From the NCBI GenBank assembly GCA_947372575.1, contig CANBUF010000182.1, positions 1 through 5,132 on the forward strand: 5,132 nt of DNA. The letters are read 5' to 3'. The notes under the pieces are model-generated. The model made no database searches. It saw only the letters and a program-made list of their open reading frames with translations, and was not told where the DNA came from. Below, one piece after another: positions 1 to 5,132 of this stretch. Positions within the stretch are counted from its first letter, which is position 1; each line of letters starts with the position of its first letter. The position numbers and the translations under genes were made by a program. This DNA is from Alcaligenaceae bacterium (lineage in GTDB: Bacteria > Pseudomonadota > Gammaproteobacteria > Burkholderiales > Burkholderiaceae).

Positions 1-215
1 CGAATCGCGCGTCTGATGTCAGCGCCGAACTGCGTGTTTTGAGGAATCGTGATGTAAAGCGAGTCAAAAGGCAGGGGCGTTTCGCCCTGCATTCTGAAGC
101 CGCAGGCTGTCAGCATCAGCGCAGCCAGACTCACGAGTGCCCAACGGCACAGGCGAGTTGAAACATGCTGGGGCAAGCACGCTGGATTGGTGTCGAATGC
201 TGTCAGACGATTCAT
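1..215 (-). CDS. lptE: LPS-assembly lipoprotein LptE, N-terminal part (cut by window edge)
   Basis: LptE is an outer-membrane lipoprotein that plugs the LptD barrel and helps insert lipopolysaccharide into the outer leaflet. Only the first 71 codons are present. The translation starts MNRLTAFDTN and has a hydrophobic stretch (WALVSLAALML, about residues 25-35). A lipobox, LTAC, follows with the lipidation cysteine at residue 38. After it comes GFRMQGETPLPFDSLYI; the CGF-LxG-LPF-SLY pattern is typical of mature LptE. Residue +2 is glycine rather than aspartate, consistent with outer-membrane sorting. The ATG lies 17 bp after the leuS stop and has an AGGA at 226-229, 10 nt upstream, so co-transcription with leuS is likely. 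leuS-lptE(-holA) is a conserved proteobacterial order. The 24-residue n-region is long for a lipoprotein signal peptide; a TTG at codon 14 is an alternative start. Identity is fairly sure; the exact start is less so. Confidence 0.87.
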   Translation of the reverse strand, partial: MNRLTAFDTNPACLPQHVSTRLCRWALVSLAALMLTACGFRMQGETPLPFDSLYITIPQNTQFGADIRRAI

Positions 216-225
216 CAAAAATGAG

Positions 226-229
226 TCCT
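226..229 (-). promoter_or_regulatory. Shine-Dalgarno site of lptE
   Basis: AGGA on the minus strand lies 10 nt before the lptE ATG, between the leuS stop and the lptE start. It supports the ATG at 215-213 rather than the internal TTG. The spacing is slightly long, so this is a moderate-strength site. Confidence 0.5.
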
Positions 230-232
230 GTT

Positions 233-2893
233 TTAACCGACTACGTTTACGAGTTTACCGGGGACAACAATCACCCGCTTAGGTGGTCGGCCTTCGAGAT
301 TACGCAGAACCGCCTCATGTGCTTGTGCCATGAGCTCAATTTGTTCACGGGTGGCCTCGCGAGCAACCGTCAGGTTGCCTCTGAGCTTGCCGTTGACTTG
401 CAGCACCAGTTCGATTTGATCTGTCACGAGTGCGCCCGCGTCAACCAGAGGCCATGGGGCGTCTAACAAGTCGCCATAGATCTCAGCGTAGCCCAACTCA
501 GCCCATAATTGCCAGGTAATGTGCGGAACGACCGGGTACAGTACACGTAACAGCACACCAGTCAGCTCTGCTGTGGCGGCTGCGGCAAAGTCAGAGTCCC
601 CCAGTTTTGCATCGTCGAGTGCGTTGAGCATTTTCATGCAAGCCGACACGACCGTGTTGTACTGGATACGTTGATAATCGTAATCAGCCTGCTTGAGTTG
701 GGTATAAATCTCAAAGCGCAGTTTTTTAATGTCCTGGCTGGCATCGCTCCAGTCTTGAACAGGGGTCGCGAGTCCACGTCTGATGTCTGTCTGTTTTTGC
801 TGGCAGAGAGACCACAACCGACGTAAAAAGCGATTGGAGCCCTCGACACCGGAGTCCGACCACTCGAGAGTCTGTTCGGGCGGGCTGGTGAACATCACGA
901 ACAGGCGTGCCGTATCAGCGCCCTGCGTGTCAATCAGTGACTGAGGATCCACGCCATTGTTTTTGGACTTGGACATTGTGCCCACACCACCATAGGTGAT
1001 ATCGCGTCCATCGCTCTTGAGCTTGGCTCCAGTAATGGCACCCTTGGCGTCATAGACGTTTTCGACTTCTTCTGGCCAAAAGTACTCAACCCCACCTTTT
1101 TCATTTTTAGCTGAATAGAGGTGGTTGAGCACCATGCCCTGGCACAGCAATTTAGTAAAGGGTTCGTCAAATTTCACCATGCCGAGGTCGCGCATGACTT
1201 TTGTCCAAAAGCGCGCATAGAGCAGGTGGAGTACCGCGTGCTCAATGCCGCCGATGTACTGATCCATCGGCATCCAGTAATCGTTACGCGCATCAACCAT
1301 CGCCTGATCGTTGCCCGGCGACGTATAACGCATAAAATACCACGACGAATCGATGAAAGTGTCCATCGTGTCGGTTTCGCGTCGTGCGGGTTTCCCGCAG
1401 CTCGGGCAGTGGCAGGAAAGAAAACTCTCGTGTTTAGCCAGAGGGTTGCCACTACCGTCTGGAATCAGATCGTCAGGCAGCACCACGGGCAGATCTTTTT
1501 CTGGGACAGGGACTGCTCCACAGTCCTCGCAATGAATGATCGGGATGGGGGTGCCCCAATAGCGTTGACGTGAGATTCCCCAGTCACGCAGGCGCCACGT
1601 TGTCTTGCGGGCACCCAGGCTCATGGATTCAAGCTTGGTGGCAATCGCATCAATTGCCTGGACAAAGTTCAGGCCCGTGTACTCGCCCGAATTGATCAGT
1701 CGACCAGATTGTTTGTCACCATATGACTCATGCCAGGTCTTATTGTCAAAGGGCTTGTCACCCACTTGTACGACTTGCGTAATCGTCAGTTCATATTTAT
1801 TGGCAAAGGCAAAATCACGCTCATCGTGAGCGGGTACGCCCATGACGGCACCGTCACCATAACTCATCAGCACATAGTTGCCAACCCATAGGGGTACAGA
1901 GGCACCAGTCAGTGGGTGCGTGACAACCAGGCCGGTATCCATGCCTTCTTTTTCGCGCGTTGCAAGTTCGGCCTCTGTGGTGCCGCCTTGTTTGCAGTGC
2001 TCGATAAAGGCCGCTAATGCTGGCTGATCCTGTGCTGCGTGGACGGCCAAAGGGTGCTCGGGGGCGACTGCACAAAACGTCACGCCCATAATCGTATCGG
2101 CACGCGTCGTAAAGACAAAAAGTTTGCCGTCCTGAATCAGCTCACCCGCTTGGTCGCGGATGGTATGGGGAAAGGCAAAGCGTACACCTTCGCTTTTGCC
2201 GATCCAGTTTTCCTGCATGGCGCGCACGCGGTCAGGCCAGCCATCCAGTCCGTGCTGGACTTGCTCAAGCAATTCGGGTGCGTATTCGGTAATGCGAAGG
2301 TAGTAACCTGGGATTTCGCGTTTTTCGACAAGTGCACCAGAGCGCCAGCCGCGGCCGTCGATCACCTGCTCGTTAGCCAGTACGGTGTTGTCAACCGGAT
2401 CCCAGTTCACAACTTGTGTCTTACGATAGGCGATGCCTTTTTCGAGCATCTTTAAAAACAGCCACTGATTCCACTTGTAATAGCTCGGGTCGCACGCGCA
2501 CATCTCGCGTGACCAATCGATCGCCAGTCCCATCGCCTTCATTTGTTTTTTCATGTAGGCAATGTTGTCGTACGTCCATTTTGCAGGAGGTACCTTGGAT
2601 TTGATTGCCGCGTTTTCGGCAGGCATACCAAAAGCATCCCAGCCCATAGGCATCAGAACGTTAAAACCCCGCATGCGTAATTGCCGACTCATCATGTCAT
2701 TGATGGTGTAATTACGTACATGTCCCATATGCAGCTTTCCGCTTGGGTAAGGCAACATCGAGCAGGCATAGAACTTGGGTTTGAGTTGTCCCTGTGCGTC
2801 CAGTGCACCTTCGGTGACACGGTAGGCATCGCGTGCGTCCCAGTTGGCGTGGGCGGCGGCTTCAACGGCGGTGGGTTGGTAACGTTCCTGCAT
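233..2893 (-). CDS. leuS: Leucyl-tRNA synthetase (LeuRS)
   Basis: This class I aminoacyl-tRNA synthetase charges tRNA-Leu with leucine in the cytoplasm and edits misactivated amino acids. Numbering is from the ATG at 2893 (886 aa). HMGH of the HIGH motif is at 55-58. WIGKS (230-234) leads into the CP1 editing domain, where the threonine-rich TTRADT is at 262-267 and the conserved HDERD segment is at 356-360. The catalytic domain resumes with [10 protein letters not shown] (510-519), and the KMSKS loop appears as MSKSK (640-644). An anticodon-binding region follows, then the C-terminal VNGKLRG near 833-839. The length is close to the family's (about 860 in E. coli, about 885 in Bordetella-type bacteria). 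The open frame extends upstream to an ATG at 2905 and a TTG at 2917. I chose 2893 because betaproteobacterial LeuRS usually starts MQERY. None of the three starts has a clear Shine-Dalgarno. Zinc-ligand pattern: the first zinc-domain cysteines are replaced, while the second set (455, 458, 496, 499) is present. Confidence 0.97.
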   Translation of the reverse strand: MQERYQPTAVEAAAHANWDARDAYRVTEGALDAQGQLKPKFYACSMLPYPSGKLHMGHVRNYTINDMMSRQLRMRGFNVLMPMGWDAFGMPAENAAIKSKVPPAKWTYDNIAYMKKQMKAMGLAIDWSREMCACDPSYYKWNQWLFLKMLEKGIAYRKTQVVNWDPVDNTVLANEQVIDGRGWRSGALVEKREIPGYYLRITEYAPELLEQVQHGLDGWPDRVRAMQENWIGKSEGVRFAFPHTIRDQAGELIQDGKLFVFTTRADTIMGVTFCAVAPEHPLAVHAAQDQPALAAFIEHCKQGGTTEAELATREKEGMDTGLVVTHPLTGASVPLWVGNYVLMSYGDGAVMGVPAHDERDFAFANKYELTITQVVQVGDKPFDNKTWHESYGDKQSGRLINSGEYTGLNFVQAIDAIATKLESMSLGARKTTWRLRDWGISRQRYWGTPIPIIHCEDCGAVPVPEKDLPVVLPDDLIPDGSGNPLAKHESFLSCHCPSCGKPARRETDTMDTFIDSSWYFMRYTSPGNDQAMVDARNDYWMPMDQYIGGIEHAVLHLLYARFWTKVMRDLGMVKFDEPFTKLLCQGMVLNHLYSAKNEKGGVEYFWPEEVENVYDAKGAITGAKLKSDGRDITYGGVGTMSKSKNNGVDPQSLIDTQGADTARLFVMFTSPPEQTLEWSDSGVEGSNRFLRRLWSLCQQKQTDIRRGLATPVQDWSDASQDIKKLRFEIYTQLKQADYDYQRIQYNTVVSACMKMLNALDDAKLGDSDFAAAATAELTGVLLRVLYPVVPHITWQLWAELGYAEIYGDLLDAPWPLVDAGALVTDQIELVLQVNGKLRGNLTVAREATREQIELMAQAHEAVLRNLEGRPPKRVIVVPGKLVNVVG

Positions 2894-2931
2894 GGGGTGC
2901 GGCATAAGTACGGCCAAATAAAAAGAGTGGG

Positions 2932-2946
2932 GGCATGATTCATGCC
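2932..2946 (-). repeat. Inverted repeat in the leuS 5' leader
   Basis: GGCATG-ATT-CATGCC is a 6-bp perfect inverted repeat with a 3-nt centre (7 bp with a 1-nt centre when read as DNA). If transcription starts about 7 nt after the TATAAT box, the RNA would fold this hairpin some 7-21 nt from its 5' end, ahead of a U-rich stretch and the leuS start codons. It could protect the 5' end, bind a protein as DNA, or be chance. Confidence 0.35.
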
Positions 2947-2959
2947 TGGCAAGCCCAAC

Positions 2960-2965
2960 ATTATA
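2960..2965 (-). promoter_or_regulatory. Probable leuS promoter, -10 box TATAAT
   Basis: A perfect sigma-70 -10 hexamer, TATAAT, is read on the minus strand, pointing at leuS. The predicted start is near 2953, giving a leader of about 47 nt to the ATG at 2905 or about 59 nt to the ATG at 2893. No good -35 hexamer is found 16-18 nt upstream (GCTATT or CTATTT), and there is no extended -10 TG. The position between the rpmG-side hairpin and leuS supports its role. Confidence 0.55.
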
Positions 2966-2985
2966 GGCTAGCGCTCAATGCAAAT

Positions 2986-3005
2986 AGCCCCGCATGGGCG
3001 GGGCT
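2986..3005 (-). terminator. GC-rich hairpin, likely terminator of rpmB-rpmG
   Basis: AGCCCCGC-ATGG-GCGGGGCT forms a perfect 8-bp stem with a 4-nt loop. It lies about 78 bp after the rpmG stop. On the minus strand it is followed by ATTTGCATTG, a broken U-tract; on the plus strand it is followed by GTCAGAAC, so minus-strand termination is favoured. The stem is very stable but the U-run is imperfect, so some read-through into leuS is possible. A separate run of seven Ts (minus strand, 3042-3048) lies between rpmG and this hairpin without a convincing stem of its own. Confidence 0.55.
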
Positions 3006-3083
3006 GTCAGAACAAATCTAAGCAGAGTGGAGGTACGACGCAAAAAAACTGTTTCGTAAGTTCCAATCGGAAGCCAGACTGAA

Positions 3084-3251
3084 TTATTTCAGCTTGGTTT
3101 CTTTGTAGTCAACGTGCTTGCGAGCGACTGGATCAAATTTCTTGATCAGCATCTTTTCAGGCATGTTGCGCTTGTTTTTGGTCGTTGTGTAGAAATGACC
3201 CGTTCCAGCGCTGGACTCGAGTTTGATCTTTTCGCGTGCACCTTTTGCCAT
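3084..3251 (-). CDS. rpmG: 50S ribosomal protein L33
   Basis: L33 is a small protein of the large ribosomal subunit, near the E-site. The 55-aa product begins [20 protein letters not shown] and ends YKETKLK, the usual proteobacterial L33 length and wording ([19 protein letters not shown]). It contains no cysteine, so it is the zinc-independent (C-minus) form without the CxxC pairs of zinc-binding paralogs. It follows rpmB after 12 nt. An AGGAG at 3258-3262 lies 6 nt before the ATG, inside the short intergenic gap, supporting both the start and the operon. This is the gene order found in most Gram-negative bacteria. The frame is complete and undamaged. Confidence 0.97.
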   Translation of the reverse strand: MAKGAREKIKLESSAGTGHFYTTTKNKRNMPEKMLIKKFDPVARKHVDYKETKLK

Positions 3252-3257
3252 GATGGG

Positions 3258-3262
3258 CTCCT
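3258..3262 (-). promoter_or_regulatory. Shine-Dalgarno site of rpmG
   Basis: A canonical AGGAG (minus strand) sits 6 nt before the rpmG ATG and directly after the rpmB stop codon, so L33 is translated from its own strong site in the rpmB-rpmG message. Confidence 0.8.
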
Positions 3263-3263
3263 A

Positions 3264-3500
3264 TTAAGCGACTTCGCCGCGTGCGCGCAGATCAACCAGC
3301 ACGACATCGATGCCGAGTTTGTCAATTGTGCGGATGGCGTTTGTGGAAACGCGCAGGCGAATCCAGCGGTTTTCGCTCTCAACCCAGAAACGACGTGACT
3401 GCAGGTTTGGCAGAAAACGACGCTTTGTCTTGTTGTTAGCGTGTGAAACGTTGTTGCCCACCATGGGCTTTTTTCCAGTAACTTGGCATACGCGTGCCAT
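3264..3500 (-). CDS. rpmB: 50S ribosomal protein L28
   Basis: L28 is a large-subunit ribosomal protein near the E-site. The 78-aa product starts [20 protein letters not shown]. It continues with the family blocks [20 protein letters not shown] and [19 protein letters not shown], and the length equals the usual proteobacterial one. It has a single cysteine (Cys5) and no CxxC pairs, so it is the zinc-free form, matching its partner L33. The ATG is preceded by AAGGTG at 3506-3511 with a 5-nt spacer. It is first in the rpmB-rpmG operon, with a putative sigma-70 promoter about 40-70 bp upstream. No abnormality is seen. Confidence 0.97.
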   Translation of the reverse strand: MARVCQVTGKKPMVGNNVSHANNKTKRRFLPNLQSRRFWVESENRWIRLRVSTNAIRTIDKLGIDVVLVDLRARGEVA

Positions 3501-3505
3501 AGCTG

Positions 3506-3511
3506 CACCTT
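3506..3511 (-). promoter_or_regulatory. Shine-Dalgarno site of rpmB
   Basis: AAGGTG on the minus strand, 5 nt before the rpmB ATG; with the base before it this reads AAAGGTG. Its good match and spacing fix the L28 start. Confidence 0.65.
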
Positions 3512-3538
3512 TAAATATTCAGAATCGGGTAGTCTGCC

Positions 3539-3568
3539 ATTCTAATACGAAATCGGTCCTTAAAGCAA
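3539..3568 (-). promoter_or_regulatory. Putative sigma-70 promoter of rpmB-rpmG
   Basis: On the minus strand, a -35-like TTGCTT (3563-3568) is separated by 18 bp from a -10 TAGAAT (3539-3544, five of six matches to TATAAT). Transcription would start near 3532, about 32 nt before the rpmB ATG. The -35 matches at only three positions. It lies in the 115-bp gap between the efflux gene stop and rpmB, where a promoter for this highly expressed operon is expected. Confidence 0.5.
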
Positions 3569-3615
3569 GTCGCTGCAAGAATCTGTGCAGTATGCCCCTT
3601 GTAACTGTTGCATTT

Positions 3616-4806
3616 TCAGGCGCGTCTGGCCAAGCCACCTATGAGCCAGGCCAACGTTGTACAGCCACCCATGATCAGGGTGAGTGGCAGCGGGCCATGT
3701 GTGGAGGCCAGACTGACAAGAAATCCGGCCAGCGCCCCGCATGAGATCGTAAACGTGCCCAGCATGGCAGAGCCCGAACCCAGGCGATGCCCTTGCTCAG
3801 CCAGCGCCATGGCGGCCGAGTTCGGACCGACAAATCCCTGACTAAACATAAAGCAGATCATGCAGAGCATGAGCAAAGGGAGTGTAATCAGACCTGTCAA
3901 TGTCAGCAATAGGGCACTGAGTCCCGCCACCATCATGGCACGCAGTGCCCAGGGCAATATCTTATCGGGACGATGGGTCTTGAGCAGCCGGGCGCTGAGC
4001 TGTGAACCGAGAATCAGGCTGGTGGCATTCATTCCGAACAGATAGCCGTAGTGTTGCGCGGAAATCCCGAAATATTCGATAAAGAGCAGGGGAGAGGCCA
4101 CGATATAACCGAACATGGTGGCCGAGCCCATCCCCCCAGAGATGGCGTAGGCGGTAAAACGTCGGTCGCGCATCAGGCCCCAATAGGTGCGCAGAATGTT
4201 GCCCCAGCTGAGCAGGGTGACACGAGCAGGATCAAGTGACTCGACCATCACTTTTGATACCGTGAGCAACAAAATGATTGCAGCGACCGTAATGAATCCG
4301 AAAATCCCTCTCCAGCCAGTCAGCGTCAGGAGCTGTCCGCCGATCAGTGGGGCCAGAATGGGTGCAACTCCCATAATCAGCATGAGCATAGAGAGTGCGC
4401 GAGCAGCTTCCTGGGTGTTGTAGTGATCGCGCACCACCGCACGCGAGATGACCATGCCTGCTGCGCCGCCCATTGCCTGAGCCAGCCGGCATAGGGTGAG
4501 GATTTCGACATTCGGTGCCAGTGCACAGCCCGCTGAGGCAACGATATAGAGTGCCAAGGCACCGTAAAGCGGAGGTTTGCGTCCGTAACGGTCTGCCAGC
4601 GGACCATAAAAAAGTTGTGACAGCGCCATCCCGATGAGGTAGACCGCCAGCGTGCGCTCCACCTGGCTGGCCGTTGCATCCAGTCCCTGCGCGATGGCAG
4701 GAAAAGCAGGCAAATACATATCAATGGATACGGGACCAATGGCGGTCAGGGCACCCATGAGGATCAGCCAGCCGGGCAAACCCATTGCATTGAGCTTCGA
4801 AGACAT
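3616..4806 (-). CDS. Bcr/CflA-family major facilitator drug efflux transporter
   Basis: This is an inner-membrane proton-driven exporter of the DHA1 (12-helix) major facilitator class, related to bicyclomycin and chloramphenicol efflux proteins; the real substrate cannot be read from the sequence. Numbering is from the ATG at 4806 (396 aa). Helix 1 ends with the Bcr/CflA-type SIDMYLPAFP (27-36). MFS motif A, GPLADRYGRKP, follows helix 2 (68-78). The helix-4 region has CRLAQAMGGAAG and then SRAVVRDHY (about 106-129). A motif-C-like GVAPILAPLIGG is in helix 5 (146-157). A polar loop near 187-216 separates the two six-helix halves. The length fits the family. The frame extends to a TTG at 4827, but AGGAAA lies just 5 nt before the ATG at 4806, so that start is preferred. 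It is transcribed toward rpmB but is separated from it by 115 bp and a promoter. No regulator gene is visible. Confidence 0.92.
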   Translation of the reverse strand: MSSKLNAMGLPGWLILMGALTAIGPVSIDMYLPAFPAIAQGLDATASQVERTLAVYLIGMALSQLFYGPLADRYGRKPPLYGALALYIVASAGCALAPNVEILTLCRLAQAMGGAAGMVISRAVVRDHYNTQEAARALSMLMLIMGVAPILAPLIGGQLLTLTGWRGIFGFITVAAIILLLTVSKVMVESLDPARVTLLSWGNILRTYWGLMRDRRFTAYAISGGMGSATMFGYIVASPLLFIEYFGISAQHYGYLFGMNATSLILGSQLSARLLKTHRPDKILPWALRAMMVAGLSALLLTLTGLITLPLLMLCMICFMFSQGFVGPNSAAMALAEQGHRLGSGSAMLGTFTISCGALAGFLVSLASTHGPLPLTLIMGGCTTLAWLIGGLARRA

Positions 4807-4811
4807 GAGTT

Positions 4812-4817
4812 TCCTGA
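4812..4817 (-). promoter_or_regulatory. Shine-Dalgarno site deciding the efflux gene start
   Basis: AGGAAA on the minus strand is followed by CTC and a few bases before the ATG at 4806-4804. This purine-rich site lies inside the longer open frame that begins at TTG 4827, so it argues for the shorter 396-aa protein. Confidence 0.6.
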
Positions 4818-4838
4818 AAAAACGCAAACTTTAAATAA

Positions 4839-4864
4839 AGTACGGCAGCATTTGCTTGCGTACT
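4839..4864. repeat. 26-bp imperfect palindrome upstream of the efflux gene
   Basis: The outer arms are AGTACG (4839-4844) and CGTACT (4859-4864), perfectly complementary. The inner arms are AGCA (4847-4850) and TGCT (4853-4856). Mismatched dinucleotides (4845-4846 against 4857-4858) lie between them and TT is at the centre: 10 of 13 positions pair. It lies 33-58 bp before the efflux ATG, where the gene's promoter should be, so a repressor or activator operator is plausible. No regulator gene is in the window. Confidence 0.45.
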
Positions 4865-4880
4865 GACAGGGATCATTGCG

Positions 4881-4896
4881 AGTGAAATGTATCACG
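4881..4896. promoter_or_regulatory. GTGA-N6-TCAC motif, CRP-like candidate site
   Basis: AGTGA-AATGTA-TCACG matches the core GTGA-N6-TCAC of CRP/Vfr-type sites but lacks the outer T and A of TGTGA-N6-TCACA. It is centred about 82 bp before the efflux ATG and about 150 bp before the right-edge gene. A match this short can occur by chance. Confidence 0.25.
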
Positions 4897-4914
4897 CAGG
4901 ATCACGTGTTTCAT

Positions 4915-4928
4915 TCAGATTGATCTGA
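4915..4928. repeat. Inverted repeat TCAGAT-TG-ATCTGA
   Basis: Two perfect 6-bp arms are separated by TG, lying in the middle of the divergent spacer. This is the size of a dimeric regulator half-site pair. No family-specific consensus is recognised. Confidence 0.35.
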
Positions 4929-4932
4929 TGCG

Positions 4933-4947
4933 CGGCAAATATTGCCG
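4933..4947. repeat. Inverted repeat CGGCAA-ATA-TTGCCG
   Basis: Two perfect 6-bp arms surround ATA, starting only 4 bp after the preceding inverted repeat. It could be an operator. As RNA it would be a small hairpin, but no U-tract follows on the plus strand, so a terminator is unlikely. Confidence 0.4.
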
Positions 4948-4978
4948 TTCAGGGCGGGGAGGATGTCAATCAAAAGGT

Positions 4979-5006
4979 TTGCATGAATGAAAAAATCCGA
5001 TACAGT
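4979..5006 (+). promoter_or_regulatory. Weak candidate promoter of the right-edge gene
   Basis: TTGCAT (4979-4984), 16 bp, then TACAGT (5001-5006) give a loose sigma-70 match, with three of six and four of six positions agreeing. Transcription would start near 5013, about 26 nt before the ATG at 5039. If this is the true promoter, the leader ORF at 4983 is not translated. A promoter further upstream is equally possible. Confidence 0.3.
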
Positions 5007-5042
5007 AAGCCTAAGCCTATCTTGCTGGGAGCGCCGACATGA
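4983..5042 (+). CDS. Possible 19-codon leader ORF overlapping the next start (ATGA)
   Basis: The frame encodes MNEKIRYSKPKPILLGAPT and stops at TGA 5040-5042, overlapping the downstream ATG 5039-5041 in the ATGA arrangement typical of translational coupling. An AAAAGG at 4972-4977 sits 5 nt before its ATG, a usable ribosome site. The peptide is basic and has no run of one amino acid that would suggest classical attenuation. It may well be chance in a short spacer, and it conflicts with the candidate promoter at 4979-5006. Confidence 0.25.
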   Translation: MNEKIRYSKPKPILLGAPT

Positions 5043-5132
5043 ATCCATTAATCGCCACTGTTGAAAAAAAGCTTGCCACGCTTCCTGTCAAGATACGCGT
5101 TCAGTTGCCTGACGGGACCAGTCTGGGTGCAC
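5039..5132 (+). CDS. N-terminal fragment of an unidentified gene, possibly a CFA-synthase-like methyltransferase
   Basis: Thirty-one codons are visible before the right edge cuts the gene. The translation starts MNPLIATVEKKLATLPVKIR and continues VQLPDGTSLGA. GGGAG at 5028-5032 lies 6 nt before the ATG, a good Shine-Dalgarno, and the frame stays open to the edge. The LPVKIRVQLPDGTSLG stretch resembles the N-terminal region before the methyltransferase domain in some cyclopropane-fatty-acyl-phospholipid synthase-family proteins (which methylenate membrane lipids using S-adenosylmethionine). This is a faint likeness only and no catalytic motif is in view. It is transcribed divergently from the efflux gene. 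That a real gene starts here is likely; the function is a guess. Confidence 0.6.
   Translation, partial: MNPLIATVEKKLATLPVKIRVQLPDGTSLGA

Noticed and set aside
137..466. 109-codon plus-strand ORF across the leuS-lptE junction
   Set aside because: It overlaps the 3' end of leuS and the start of lptE on the opposite strand; the peptide is unrecognised and the two minus-strand genes explain the sequence.
1121..1573. 150-codon plus-strand ORF inside leuS
   Set aside because: It lies entirely antisense to a confidently identified leuS and its translation shows no recognisable domain; long antisense frames are common opposite conserved genes.
2039..2455. 138-codon plus-strand ORF inside leuS
   Set aside because: It is antisense to the LeuRS N-terminal and editing region, with no family likeness and no separate regulatory signals.
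2692..2961. 89-codon minus-strand ORF overlapping the leuS start in another frame
   Set aside because: Its first ATG overlaps the TATAAT box, so it would be upstream of the transcript start, and the internal ATG at 2943 has no Shine-Dalgarno. Proline-rich content fits an out-of-frame reading of leuS.
3042..3058. T-run after rpmG with a short AACT/AGTT stem as a terminator
   Set aside because: Seven Ts are present but the preceding stem is only four A/T-rich pairs; the GC hairpin at 2986-3005 is the better candidate.
3573..3590. CTGCA-N8-TGCAG hairpin after the efflux gene as a terminator
   Set aside because: Only 5 bp of stem with an 8-nt loop and no following U-tract on the minus strand; too weak to call.
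3310..3744. 144-codon plus-strand ORF across rpmB and the efflux 3' end
   Set aside because: It is antisense to rpmB, the intergenic gap and the efflux gene, all of which are better supported.
5006..5017. Tandem TAAGCC repeat
   Set aside because: Two 6-bp units before the right-edge gene; too short to distinguish from chance.

Overview
This window looks like an ordinary core-genome segment of a betaproteobacterium. The most likely group is Burkholderiales, family Alcaligenaceae (Bordetella/Achromobacter/Advenella-like). The reasons are the wording of the LeuRS protein, the leuS-lptE order, the rpmB-rpmG pair and a roughly 50% GC composition. The species cannot be fixed from the sequence alone.

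Layout, read in the direction of transcription. On the minus strand, from right to left, there are four units. First is a Bcr/CflA-type major facilitator drug efflux gene (3616-4806). Next is the two-gene ribosomal protein operon rpmB-rpmG (L28 and L33, 3084-3500), with its own promoter and Shine-Dalgarno sites. Then comes a 190-bp spacer holding a GC-rich hairpin and a strong TATAAT box. Last is leuS (leucyl-tRNA synthetase), followed 17 bp later by the start of lptE (LPS-assembly lipoprotein), which runs off the left edge. On the plus strand, only the first 31 codons of a gene are visible at the right edge (5039 onward). They read vaguely like the N-terminus of a cyclopropane-fatty-acid-synthase-type methyltransferase, but this is tentative.

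How the genes relate. rpmB and rpmG supply two 50S subunit proteins, and leuS supplies charged tRNA-Leu, so the central part is translation machinery. lptE belongs to the outer-membrane LPS export pathway and is probably co-transcribed with leuS. The efflux gene and the right-edge gene diverge from a 232-bp spacer (4807-5038). This spacer is the least explained part of the window: it carries three separate inverted repeats, a GTGA-N6-TCAC motif and a 19-codon upstream ORF that overlaps the right-hand start codon as ATGA.

No mobile element, CRISPR array, rRNA or tRNA gene, phage gene or defence-type cassette was seen. I do not see a previously undescribed system. The observations worth a second look are the intergenic palindromes, the leader ORF, the weak leuS initiation region and the zinc-ligand pattern of LeuRS.
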